From positions 37,475,476 to 37,539,475 of the forward strand of contig CAMTDV010000022.1 of the NCBI GenBank assembly GCA_947069175.1: a stretch of DNA of 64,000 bases, read 5' to 3'. Positions 1-10,640 of the stretch are shown piece by piece. The notes beneath the pieces are model-generated. The model ran no database searches and was not told where the DNA came from. It was given only the letters and a program-made list of their open reading frames with translations. Source of the DNA: Scalesia atractyloides (Eukaryota > Streptophyta > Magnoliopsida > Asterales > Asteraceae). Positions within the stretch are counted from its first letter, which is position 1, and every line of letters begins with the position of its first letter. The position numbers and the translations under genes were made by a program.

Positions 1-737
1 TAAGTAGTTTCAAACTCAAATCATAACAATATAATATAACTTCATTTGAACCATTCTCCATATAGTCAACTTTTCTTACACCTGTCATTTGAACCATTGC
101 CAATATAGTCAAGTTTTCTTACCCTGTTTTTAACAACCTTCATTACTTATGACAATAAGTATAAGTCCTTGTAATCATATCCACTCACATAAATGCAAAC
201 TTGACATAAATGCCCCCTGAACTTGTCATATCCACTGATCAGAACCATTGATGCAAACCACTGATGACAAACCACTGCTGACACACCAACTGTAGTTTTA
301 TAGAAAAACCACATTCAACCACTAGCTCACTAATCGCTGATATGCAGCAGTGGTTGTCTACCACCAACAATGTTTGCCTAACATCTGATGCTATTACTCC
401 TTGAAAATCTATCCGTTGCTGAAAGTGTATCCTCTGTTCCTACTTCCACTTATTGATGAAACACTGTTTTCCCAATTCACTATTGGTGAAACCACTGACT
501 TTCCAAATTCTCTGATCCTTTCTCTCGTTCAGAACCACTGCTGGTCTCCAACAGAGTTTACATGTGCACAGATGATAGTCATTAGATGTTTTGGAAACCG
601 CTGCACTCAACATTCACTCTTCCCTTTATAAACCCTGTTTCATCTCAACAGAGTTTCCACTTGCCTTTCAATTTCAAAAACAAAAGTCTCCATAAATTTC
701 TCCATTACTATTTCTACTTTCAAACCCTAAATTCACC
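1..737 (+). other. Non-coding flank with ACCACTGAT-type repeats upstream of a split gene
   Basis: No credible coding sequence is seen here. Positions about 225-395 carry a repeat unit rich in ACCACTGAT, CAGCAGTGGTTG and GTTTGCCTAACATCTGATG. Variants of this unit recur at about 21050-21230, 22550-22790, 23080-23400 and 24520-24720. A further block (TATAGTCAACTTTT followed by ACACCTGTCAT, about 63-90) recurs near 19911-19931. The same repeats therefore flank the split gene on both sides, which suggests that gene and flanks belong to one mobile or repeated unit. The short ORF at 401-631 lies within these repeats and is not called. Confidence 0.6.
625..632 (+). promoter_or_regulatory. TATA-box candidate for the ORF starting at 738
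   Basis: TTTATAAA lies about 106 bases before the ATG at 738, in a C/T-rich context, and is followed by a leader with no upstream ATG. That is a normal plant promoter layout. No tRNA primer-binding site lies between this box and the ATG, which argues against the upstream region being an LTR directly followed by gag. Motif call only. Confidence 0.35.
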
Positions 738-1261
738 ATGAATTTTATCCTCAAAACTCCCCATAACTACCTTCCAATACTCGAGAAAACTAACAATAAT
801 ACTGCGTTTCACTCCATGATTGATATCTACAAACATCATCATACAAAGATGTGTTACTTGCAAAAACCCCCATCTACATCGACACCCTACGCCAGTTCCG
901 GCAAACGCTGAACTCAAAATTCAGAACAAAAAGGTCGTTGCCATCACATCAAATATTGGACAGTCACTGGTCCAAATCTCTCCTTCTACTACCTCCCCAC
1001 TTTCGGTCTTAATGAACTTTGATGACCCCACATCTTTCTCAAAGAAAGATTTACACACATAATTCATAGATCGTGGATATGAAGGTCAGCTCTCAGGTAT
1101 TACGATTTTCAAACCGGAATTTCCCGCTTACATGAAATTCTTTTTCCACACCCTTTTACTGTGTCTGTCAGCAAAAACAACCAGTTTCAATGAAATACCT
1201 TTGATTATTCAATACCTGGGTTATGCTATTTTAACCAAATCAAAATTTAACTTTTCACAGG
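738..1261 (+). pseudogene. 5' half of a degenerate repeated-gene ORF (extra-ORF family), split by Gypsy-1
   Basis: The reading begins MNFILKTPHNYLPILEKTNN in an ATG context typical of plant genes and then passes through stops and frameshifts (a stop near 915, frame changes to about 1060 and 1090). The recognisable block FPAYMKFFFHTLLLCLSAKT at about 1120-1180 is followed by a region matching the product of 55187-52485 (FPAYWRLLVHMFMQCVLENK), so both loci encode the same uncharacterised family. The reading is cut at 1261-1266 by Gypsy-1 and resumes in frame at 16250. From memory, this family is a high-copy, Ser/Thr/Pro-rich protein in daisy-family genomes, often located after copia pol. It has no catalytic motif that I recognise. 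Function unknown. Confidence 0.6.
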
Positions 1262-1266
1262 TATTG
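1262..1266. repeat. Target site duplication, left copy (TATTG)
   Basis: TATTG directly precedes the TGTGACA start of Gypsy-1 and is repeated at 16245-16249 directly after its terminal TGTGACA. Removing the element and one copy restores a continuous reading across the split gene, so this is a genuine insertion scar. Confidence 0.93.
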
Positions 1267-1970
1267 TGTGACAAATGGCAATTAACCAGTAATTCGTACA
1301 ATTTAATCACTAATTTTAGTTTATAATCTCATGCATATTATCGTATACTAAGAATTAGGGCAAGTAAATCTGATCATAACATATACTGGTTTCTGTTACC
1401 ACGCGGAACAAACCAAAACAATGCCCTAAAAGTGTTGGTAGAAAGTGTTGGGCGCACTAATTGCGATGACACTAACTTTGTCGGTATATCCGCTAAAACG
1501 AGTCAGAACAAGGAACAACGACATGTTAATGCCACACCTGAGTCCATATAAAAATGAAAACACTTATTTGAGATCAATCATTACAATAATACATAACTTT
1601 CTGTTACAACACCTAAATTGCAAAATTGTCCGTTTCGACTAAAAAGGCGACAATGTCAGTTGTCCGCGAGACTAATTCGGTGAATTCCAGATGTAAAAAT
1701 AATAATAAAACAATTATAATCATCCTAAAACAATATGACAATGTAAAAATAATAATAGAAAAATGCACAAAAGACATGGTTTCTGGTCATTCGGCAAACA
1801 GTGCACAATGCGACCGGTAGGCGATCGTTTGTCGAAACGACGAACATTTTGGTGGCCAATAGCCTCATTCAGGCATCTAACAAACTAGTTAAGCCTCATT
1901 TAGAACTCAGAATCCATCCAACTAACATGAGGTCACAGAAACACAACTTTCGAAAAAGTTCGACGCGGAA

Positions 1971-1978
1971 TATAAAAG
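1971..1978 (+). promoter_or_regulatory. TATA-box candidate in the Gypsy-1 LTR
   Basis: TATAAAAG, preserved at 12921-12928 in the 3' LTR. It lies about 705 bases into the LTR. Other TA-rich runs could serve instead, so this is a candidate only. Confidence 0.3.
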
Positions 1979-4023
1979 TGCCGATCGAGCGAACGAAAGA
2001 CATTTCGGCCATCCTAACTCATCATATATTCATCTAGCGAACTAGTTATACATATTTTTAGGTCGGAAATGCACTAAGTAGACACCATGACAATTGTGGT
2101 GGTCGGAAACAAAAGCTTCCGGTACTAAATAAATAAGTTCGTTTAATAGCGATTATTGCGTCGATAACGATCTAACGACATTTCCGTCATCCGAAACTTA
2201 TATTGGAGGATCAAGTGGATTAATTACCATGTAATAACACCCTAAACCCTTGTTATATACTAAGAGTGCAAGAAAAAACCCCTAATCACAAATACTTAAA
2301 CTAATGAACAAAATAGTTCTTATTTAACATGTGTAAAAAAATATTACACTTTACCCCCTCCCCCACACTTCTCTTTGACGGTTTCAAGTGGGTCCCTCAC
2401 CCACTTGATTTTGTTGAAAATGGTGGATAACGGGCATGGTGTATTGATGTGATAAAGATTTGAAAGATGGCATGTTATATTTCATAATTCACCTCATGTT
2501 TATTCATCATTTTCACTTCAAATTTTTTTACAACCATCTCTCCCCCTCTCTCTAAAACTCACGGCTACCACCACCACCTTCACACCACCATTTAGCCACC
2601 ATAAAACACAACTTTACACCCACTTTAAAACCCTATTAAGGACATTCAAGGAGCTAGAAAGAGTGGAGGACTATTGGAGATATTTTGGAGCTTCATTTTC
2701 TTCTTAAATCATAATCTAACTTGTGCACCCACTGTAAGGCAAATTCTTTCATAATCTAGCTTATTTTTATGTCTAGATTAATGACGTAAAGTTGATCATC
2801 TTGAAAATAAAAAAAAATAAACAAAAAAATCCTAACTCACACCATAAAAAACACACTAAATATTATTTGTTTTGTGTTGTTCATGTGTTTATATGATTAT
2901 TAGTTAGCATGGTAGTGTTTAAGTAAAGTATGAACAAGGGTAAAAATGAGGATTTAAACATGATAATGTTTAAATCTAAACAAGGTCATCAACTACATCA
3001 TCCATGAAGACTACTACAACTTAAAGAATACTTTACTACACATGAATGATTTTTTAAGAAATAAATATTATTATTTAAGTTGTAACCATCTTAAAAAGGG
3101 TATCAAAAGGTTGTAAGAAATGAACTTGATTTAAATGATATGATAAAGTGGTGATTTAAAAGTGCTAATATATATTGGAAATCTCATCATGATTTAATAC
3201 GATTTTACCACTAAAAAGCCATGGATGATGATACAATAATGTTGTAAATAAATAATAGGAAGATTTGTGATGGATTGTTGATCTTGATTATGAGCTTAAA
3301 CAAGTTTTAAATACGTTTTTAAAACATGGAAAACGCCATAGTTTAGGGGAAACTACGGCAAAATTTTCTAAAAATCTAATCGCGATTAAGACATTATTAA
3401 TGGGGTGATTAGCGGGACTAAACGCGATTAGTAACTTAAATCGTCATTAAGTAAGTTCTAATGACAAGGGTTAAAACCTAAACACCCAAGCATTCAACAA
3501 GTTGATATATATATATTTTTACAAGTAAGAATAAGTAACTCTTATAAATATATATGTATACTTGGGAAAATAAAAATATGTATACATATTTTGTCAATAA
3601 GAATTTTGTATAAATATATATGTGTATTGTATGTGTATGTATATAGAAGCTTAGGGTATTCACAATAAAAATGCCCAATCATATACAAAAATACAAACAC
3701 TTGAAAATAATACCAAGTATTGGTGACATAAACAAGTATATTCTTACGATGCGTCGAAACAATAACCGGACCAACCAAGCAATGCGAACGATAGGCGAAT
3801 GTGCACCATTACACGGTCGCGTCGACGACCAAGGTGTGAATCACCGACATGAAAAGTCATTATGACAACGGGCGATTTCAACGAAAACAAGCACATAATA
3901 AGCGACGTCGTCGACGAGTCTAAAATATATATCTAGACGTTTAACATATATATATGTTTATCGAAATCAAATACCGAAAGTAAAAGTATTATAAGTGTAA
4001 GAGTTATTAAAAATGGGCTTTTG

Positions 4024-4450
4024 TAAATAAATTTGGGCTAGGCCCAAATTATAAAAGTCATGGACAAGACTTAAATAAATATTATATATATGGATAAAGC
4101 CCAAAGACATAAATTACATGTGCTAGGCCCAATCACATAAAAACATGGGCTAGGCCCAAAGACATAAATTACATGTGCTAGGCCCAATGACATAAAAACA
4201 TGGGCTAGGCCCAAAGACATAAATTACATGGGCTAGGCCCAATGACATAAAAACGTGGGCTAGGCCCAAATACATAAATAACATGGGCTAGGCCCACTGA
4301 CAAGAAAACATGGGCACTCAATGACATAGATTACATGGGCTAGGCCAATGAATGAAAACATGGCTAGGCACAATGACATAGATGACATGGGCAAGGCCCA
4401 ATGACACACATGTAAGACACGAGGACATGTGAAGGGCAAGGCCCGGCTCA
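4024..4450 (+). repeat. Tandem array of palindromic TGGGCTAGGCCCA units
   Basis: Roughly eleven GCTAGGCCC-like cores separated by near-identical spacers of the ACATAAATTACAT and ACATAAAAACAT type, giving a repeat of about 27-30 bases that alternates in pairs. The core is a perfect or near-perfect palindrome. The 3' LTR retains only two or three units (15060-15185), so the array expanded or contracted after insertion. A reverse-oriented relative lies at about 37505-37690. Confidence 0.85.
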
Positions 4451-5507
4451 CACATGATCAAAGAATGATAACAATATATATATACATATATATATATGTA
4501 TATATATTAATCGAACAAGCAAACTACCAACGTTAGGAAATACATAACAAGAATTCCAGAAGAACAACGAGTACAAGGTCCATTGAGGCCTAGGTGTCTA
4601 TAAACTTAATACACATTATGTTACACACGTGTACGATACCGACCATGACTAGTACGACTTACGGAAAGCAAAACTATGAGTTCATGTCCCTCCTTTCAAA
4701 TTATTTCAAAGTTTTGTTTTATAAACTATCGAGGGGAAATACATGTTATAACAAACAGTATGTTAGCTATGGGTTTAGTTGATAACACGATTAATTATGC
4801 GTAAGTAGGAGGATAACAATAGTAACCATTAATCACTTAGTGACCAAGGTGCAAAATAAGTTGATCTATTGAGTTTGAGACCCGCTCCATTCCTGGTTGG
4901 TATACCCTTCGGAGTGCTTTTATGATCCCAATGATGTCAAAGTTGTATCAGTTTGGTTACTTACTTATGGCACATATATGTTAGGGTGCTCGCGACACAC
5001 TGATAGATCCTTAAAACGCCATGATGCTAATAACATACTCGGATTTCATTACTGGATTTCAAGAATGACTTTTTATAAGAAAACATTAACTACATGAACT
5101 CACCAACTTTACATTGACTTTTTAAAATTACATGTATTTCAGGGTGCAAGGCATGAGCTGGTGATATGATTCGGGTATGGGAAAATGTCAAGACAACGAT
5201 GTACCATCTTTTGGAGGGTTTGCCTTTTATATCCCAACTTCGTTTGGGTATATAGGGGTCAAAAACTCATTATGCATTTATAACGAAAACAATATCTTAT
5301 TTTGAAGCAATGTATTTTGAATCATGTTTATGATGACAAGTTGAAACAGATAACAACATGAAATCACTTCTGGATGGTTATATTGATGGAATGAAACTTA
5401 TTAATAGTATGGCATCATTGTTAATTTATATTGTTTACTAAATTGGATGCAATGATTACCTAATAGTCACACACTTGCGCTTCCGCTACGAACAGGGTGT
5501 GACAGGT

Positions 5508-5519
5508 TGGTATCAGAGC
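5508..5519 (+). other. Primer-binding site, tRNA-Met type, Gypsy-1
   Basis: TGGTATCAGAGC, complementary to the 3' end of plant initiator tRNA-Met, three bases after the 5' LTR end. It primes minus-strand DNA synthesis. Confidence 0.9.
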
Positions 5520-5887
5520 TCCGATTGTAGTGAACCGGGAGAAATTTTTTTTATTAAAGTCTGGTCTACAATCACCGAGGGCTCACACGTGAAAACAAAG
5601 TGTAAAACATAACCGAAATGTTTTCGGAATTATGACAAAATAACAAAAAGGTTTTCATTGTGTCACGATAACATGAGGATCTATCACACGGCTCAACTAT
5701 AAGTAACGAGCAAGGATCAATACATGATTAGTCAATAATGGATAGACACGAAACATTAAGATTACATGAGAAAACAAAAGAAAACAAGTCTTGCATTAGT
5801 AGTGGTGATTAATATAAAATATATCATAGGTAATAATAAATTACTAACATGTATATATATTCATTGTACGGATTATTTGCCAGGACT

Positions 5888-7053
5888 ATGTCTTCCTCGT
5901 CAAGTTACGAAGAGGATCCCATGGAGTATGTATCTGATGATGGATACGACCCTGATGCTGACGCCCTACCCATTGAGGATGGAGCCGACCATGAAGACCT
6001 CTAGGTCTTTTAGCCGCTTGCTCTTATTGATCCCATGGAGGATGATGCCCCACAGGCAGACGACGTCTAGCCGCTTGCTCTTATTGATCCCACGGAGGGC
6101 GAGCATGCGATAGTACACCTGGACGTACCTCTTGCCATGGTTCCTCCAGTTATTGATTTGGTTGATGATGATGACATACAAGTGTTCCATGTTGATCACA
6201 TGCAGGATGACCTCGGGGACGGCGAGGTCTTTGATGACATAGCTATACTTGAGATCCCACCCCCTGTCATACCAGTCGTTGACATCTCGTCATCCTCACA
6301 TGGCGCCTAGAGTGAGCATATGGCAGACGATGCCTCTTCTGTCGCCCCATATACGCCTGTATCGATGTATTCACCCCTACAACCTCACCGGCCCGTGTTA
6401 GCTCATTTCCAGCTAGTACCCTGACCCATGGACCCGCTCCGGACTCGCCCTATAATATTCACTGAGCGGTACCCCACGTGCCCCTGAGCAGCCATCCTAG
6501 TTTTCTGTGCGAGGTCCACTACCACCCTGTTTACAACCCGTCTGTAGCTGGACCTTCCCACATGGCAGGACCTTCTTTCTCGATTGGATCACCTCCCACG
6601 TATTCCCCATGCCCCATACCATGTGCAGCAGGTGTGCCTACCACGATACCACGGGCATGAGCCCTTCTAACCTACACTTCCATCTGATTCCTGTGGAGGA
6701 GAGAGTGACTTCGCATGACCTACAGCTCTCTTTGATCTTTCGAAGGATCTGGGAGCTAGAGACCCAGCGTACTGCTCATGCCGCTTCTAGAGCCACACCC
6801 CCATTACCATCGTCACCACTACCACCCCACCATTATACCCTCCACCATCACCACTACCTCTATCACCACCGCCAACCCCACCCTTCTATTGCCCATTTCA
6901 CCACTCATTCTGCCCATCGGATACATGTGTGCAGGAGTTAGAGTAGTTTCTGACTGATGCTACCCAGGCGCATTTCTGGCCTAGAGGAGGAGGTGGCTTA
7001 CCATCGCGGTTTGCTCCACCGAACACCATCTCCGCCGCTCGAGTAGTATGTTT
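5888..7053 (+). pseudogene. Leader ORF between primer site and gag (acidic, then Pro/His-rich)
   Basis: Starts MSSSSSYEEDPMEYVSDDGY at 5888. One frame can be followed for most of the next 1.1 kb with only scattered TAG/TGA stops, apart from a section at about 6480-6940 that reads better in other frames. The N-terminal part is Asp/Glu-rich, with an internal repeat (PLALIDP twice, about 6013-6095). The C-terminal part is rich in Pro, Ser and His. No known domain is recognised. Gypsy-2 carries a comparable ORF in the same place (35380 down to about 34100). The stretch 5520-5887 between primer site and this ORF shows nothing I can name. Confidence 0.5.
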
Positions 7054-7624
7054 GTAATCATCTTTTGGGGATCAGACTTACTTTTGATGACTTTACTCAT
7101 GAAGACATAGCTTTGAAGATCCCAGCTTTTGGAAGACAACTTGATGACGTGAAGAAGCAATGTAGAAGAAAATCTTACTTTTGCAATTTAAAAACTTGTA
7201 TTGACTAGGGTTGTGTATCCCTAAGTCCTTTTTGGATCTTCATGAACAAAATACAACAAGTTGTCATTGTATAAAAGTGTATATTCTTTATTTTACATTG
7301 TATTTCTTTTATGTTATGGTTGTTCGTGTCATGATGTGGTGATATTATGGTTGATGCATTGTGTCGTGGTGATACTATGATTGATATCTTATGATGTGGC
7401 GACTATGTATGTGATGAGCTATGTGCTTTATGATGACGATGGGTGTGCGTATGGCGTATACATATATTTATTTTTCTCATTTATTATGTACCGATGTGCT
7501 AATACATATATGTTCGATAAAATATATCTATATATATATATTAAATAAAATAATAGTAATAATATATATGATTATTATTATTATATTTCGGCTAATTGTG
7601 AGCGACATATTATTTCAGAAGACG
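7054..7624 (+). other. Leader spacer before gag, with acceptor-like site
   Basis: AT-rich, with several (TA)n and ATGATGTGGTGA-like runs and no supported ORF. At about 7610-7619 it ends in TTATTTCAG, five to six bases before the gag ATG. That is a good 3' splice acceptor, so gag mRNA may be spliced from an upstream leader donor. Inference from motif only. Confidence 0.4.
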
Positions 7625-8790
7625 ATGCCGACCCGCCGAAGGAGTTCAAACAATAACGCACTACCGATAACCCATGAAGAGCTAAACGAACGCATATCTC
7701 AGGCAATTGCCCATTACGAAGCTAACCGCTCTGAACATAGCGGTGGTACCGGAGGTTCAACTGGAGGAAATCCTCCAACTGGTAATACACGGTTATTCAT
7801 AAAACCGCATGATACTCTCATTTATTCTATTCGTGCTTTTTGGTTACTCATGCTTAAATGGTGTATCCAATGATTTCAGGTTGTAGTTACAAGTAGTTTC
7901 TAACTGCAAACCTCTGAATTTCGACGGTACCGGAGGTGCTGTAGCCTTTGTACGTTGGATTTAGAAGACTGACTCGGTCCTTCGGATGAGCAAGTGCCCT
8001 GTTGAACAAAGAGTCACTTATGTTACTGGACTCTTCATGGATGGAGCTTTATCTTGGTGGCATCTCCAGGTCCAAACTAAGGGCGACGATGCTGCATACG
8101 CCCTGACCTGGGAGGGACTTTAAGAAATGATGAAAAAGAAGTATTGCTCAAGATCGGAAATTCAAAAGTTGGAGACGGAATTCTGGAATTTAAAGATGAT
8201 TGGTTCAGATATTGTTGGGTACACACAGTGATTTCATGACTTATCTCGAGTGGTGCCATACTTAGTGGAGCCTGAATTTAAGCGAATTGAGAGGTACATC
8301 TGGGGACTTGCCCTTGAAATTCTGAGTCTGGTTACCTCTTCAAAGCCCACTGAGATTGGAGAAGCGATTGATCTAGCTGTCAGCCTTACTGAGGAGGCTA
8401 TACGTTAGGGGAGGTTGCCTAAATGTAGTGGGAACAAGAAAGAATCTACTGAGGAGACTACTGACTCCAATAAAAGAAAATTTTCCCATTCCAAGAAAGG
8501 CTATCGCGGTAATACTAATAGTAATAAGAAGCAAGCCACGAGAGAAGTCAAAGAAGCAAAGTCATATGTTACCACTACCACAAACGTTGCTGCTAAGAAA
8601 TCCTATACTAGGGGAGCACCAAAATGCTCCAATTGCCCATTCCACCACTATGGGGAATGCTGAGGCCCCAAGTGTGGAAAATGTGGAAGGTTTGGACATC
8701 GCACCGATGTCTACCAGGGAACAAATACTAGAGATCAAGGCTGTTTAGGATGCGGAGACAAAGGGCATTTCAAGAAAGATTGTCCTAAAG
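7625..8790 (+). pseudogene. Gag of Gypsy-1 (capsid plus zinc knuckles)
   Basis: Structural nucleocapsid precursor. Exon 1 begins MPTRRRSSNNNALPITHEEL at 7625. After the intron at 7782-7879 the reading resumes with the capsid region (PLNFDGTGGAVAFVRW, then WNLKMIG and the VVPYLVEPEFKRIERYIWGL block). Three Cys-rich motifs follow: a CX2C...C motif at 8625-8660, a CX2CX4HX4C type at about 8669 whose last Cys has become Tyr, and an intact C-X2-C-X4-H-X4-C knuckle at 8742-8783. Stops at about 7892, 8121 and 8406 and small frameshifts break it. Gag and pol were probably one long ORF. Confidence 0.85.
7782..7879 (+). other. Putative 98-nt GT-AG intron inside Gypsy-1 gag
   Basis: Donor G|GTAATAC at 7782 and acceptor TGATTTCAG ending at 7879. 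Removing it joins the Gly/Thr-rich N-terminus to a GCSYK-type block followed by PLNFDG, the usual continuation of gag in this family. Left in place, the sequence runs into a stop at 7871. Gypsy-2 has an equivalent interruption (33543-33452) at the same codon and phase. Confidence 0.65.
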
Positions 8791-9260
8791 AAAATCAAGC
8801 ACGGGGAAGAGTATTCGTGATTCGAGCTGAGGATGCTCGCCAGGACCCGAATGTGGTCACCGATACGTTCCCAATCAACGATCACTTTGCATCTATTCTT
8901 TTTGATACCGGGGTAGATTTCAGTTTTACTTCTTAGGATTTTAGAGATATACTTGGGGTAGATTTGAGTAAATTAGATGTTTCGTACTCGATTAAACTAG
9001 CAAACGGGATATTGGTAGAGTCGGGTGAAATAATAAAGAAATGTACATTTGAATTGGGTGAACGAAAGTTTGGTATAGATTTATTACCAGTTCAACTGGG
9101 TAGTTTCGATGTCGTCATTGGGATGGTCTGGCTATCCGATACTCGAGCCGAAGTTATATGTCATGAGAAACTCATTCGCATCCCCTTAACCGATGGAGAA
9201 CATTTGATGATTCATGGTGAGAAGCATGACACGCCCTTATGAATCATAAACTGCATGAAA
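8791..9260 (+). pseudogene. Aspartic protease region of Gypsy-1 pol
   Basis: Catalytic Asp-Thr-Gly at 8904-8912 in ILFDTGVDFSF, followed by the usual flap and the block DVVIGMVWLSDTRAEVICHE (family norm GMDWL; here Asp is Val). A TAG at about 8935 and a TGA at 9241 interrupt it. Role: cleavage of the Gag-Pol polyprotein. The 92-residue open part (8964-9242) is the best preserved piece. Confidence 0.8.
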
Positions 9261-10090
9261 GCTCAAAAATGTTTCAGGAAAGGATGCATCGCCTTTCTTG
9301 CCCATGTAGTGGATAAAAAGGACGAGGAGCGTAAGGTGGATGACATACCAGTAGTGAGGTAATATCCCGAGGTCTTCCCGGAAGACTTGGCAGGACTACC
9401 TCCAAAGCGACAAGTCGAATTCCGTATTGATTTAGTGCCAGGAGCTACACCTGTGGCGAAAGACCCATATCGACTAGCGCCGTCGGAGATGCAGAAACTA
9501 TCTACTCAGTTGCAAGAATTGCTTGCAAAGGTTTCATAAGACCGAGTTTTCCACCTTGGGGAGCTCCTATGTTGTTTGTGAAACAGAAAAACGGAACCTT
9601 TCGGATGTGCATCGACTACTGGGAGCTAAACAAGTTAACCATCAAGAAGGCTACCCATTACCAAGGATCGACGACTTATTTGATCAGTGGCAAGGGTCGA
9701 GTTTTTACTCAAAGATTGATTTAAGATCCAGGTATCATCAGTTGAGAATCCAAGAGCAAAGTATTCCTAAGACAACATTTAGGACTGCTACGGTCATTAC
9801 GAGTTCCTTGGTATGCCTTTTGGCCTAACGAACGCCCCTGCAATGTTCTTGGATTTGATGAACCGGGTATGTAAGCCATACCTCAACAAGTTCGTGATCG
9901 TTTTATAGATGACATATTGAATTACTCACGAACCAAGGAAGAACACGGACAACACCTGAGAACTATTTTGGAGTTGCTGAAAAAGGAGCAATTAACCAAT
10001 TCTCGAAATGCAAATTTTGGATTCGTGAGGTACAATTCCTCGGTCACGTGGTGAACGAGAACGGAATACATGTTGACCCTTCGAAGATTG
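9261..10090 (+). pseudogene. Reverse transcriptase of Gypsy-1
   Basis: The N-terminal connection VEFRIDLVPGATPVAKDPYR precedes the RT fingers. A frameshift near 9533 leads to LFVKQKNGTFRMCIDY, and the next frame carries SKIDLRSRYHQLRIQEQSIP (about 9711-9770). The active-site box reads IDD at 9905-9913 (FIDD type in this family), with a missing base just before it. Further frameshifts lie at about 9650, 9790 and 9970. Non-functional as written. Confidence 0.85.
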
Positions 10091-10640
10091 AGGCTATAAT
10101 GAACTGGACCACGTCAAGAACCCCCAGGAGATACGACAATTCCTAGGCTTAGCAGGATATTACAGAAGATTCATTGAGAACTTCTCAAAATTTGCTCAGT
10201 CGCTAACCTCGCTTACACAGAAGGATAGGAAGTTTGAGTGGGAGAAAAGCAAGAATCAGCGTTTCAAGTATTAAAGGAGAAATTATGTAAAGCACCGACA
10301 TTAGCACTCCCAGATGGTACCGATGACTTTGTGGTGTACTGTGATGCATCGCATCAAGGTTTGGGTTGCGTGTTAATGCAACGCGAGAAAGTCATTGCGT
10401 ACGCGTTGCGTCAGCTAAAGTTCATGAAAGGAATTATACCACACATGACCTGGAATTAGGAGCAGTGGTATTTGCCTTAAAGATCTAGTGTCATTATTTT
10501 ATAGCACTAAGTGTACCATATTCACAGATCATAAAAGTCTTCAACATATATTCAATCAAAAGGAACTGAATATGCACCAACGACGTTGGGTGGAATTGTT
10601 GAATGATTATGACTGTGAAATCAAGTATCACCCAGGGCAA
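10091..10640 (+). pseudogene. RNase H of Gypsy-1
   Basis: Tether and RNase H blocks: FLGLAGYYRRFIENFSK at about 10140-10190, then VVYCDASHQGLGCVLMQ (10238-10459) and TDHKSLQHIFNQKELNMHQR (about 10518-10580). Asp of the YCDAS block and Asp of TDHKSL are conserved catalytic positions. One frame change occurs near 10455. It degrades the RNA strand during replication. Confidence 0.85.

Larger units (their letters stand above)
1267..5504 (+). repeat. 5' LTR of Gypsy-1 (4238 bp)
   Basis: Begins TGTGACAAATGG and ends AGGGTGTGACA, directly before the primer site. It matches 12203-16244 along its whole length. Its interior includes a TATA candidate at 1971-1978, AT-rich spacers, (TA)n tracts, and an array of TGGGCTAGGCCCA units at 4024-4450 that is much longer than in the 3' LTR. 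It lacks a stretch of about 28 bases present at about 12284-12311 in the 3' copy. Short ORFs inside it (for example 1445-1642, 3671-3865) are not supported as genes. Confidence 0.93.

Noticed and set aside
720..917. Minus-strand ORF of 65 residues
   Set aside because: It is antisense to the ATG region of the split gene and has no similarity or support of its own.
4024..4450. Regular repeats with spacers, CRISPR-like at first sight
   Set aside because: Units and spacers are both repeated, lie inside an LTR and are near-palindromic. The DNA is plant nuclear.
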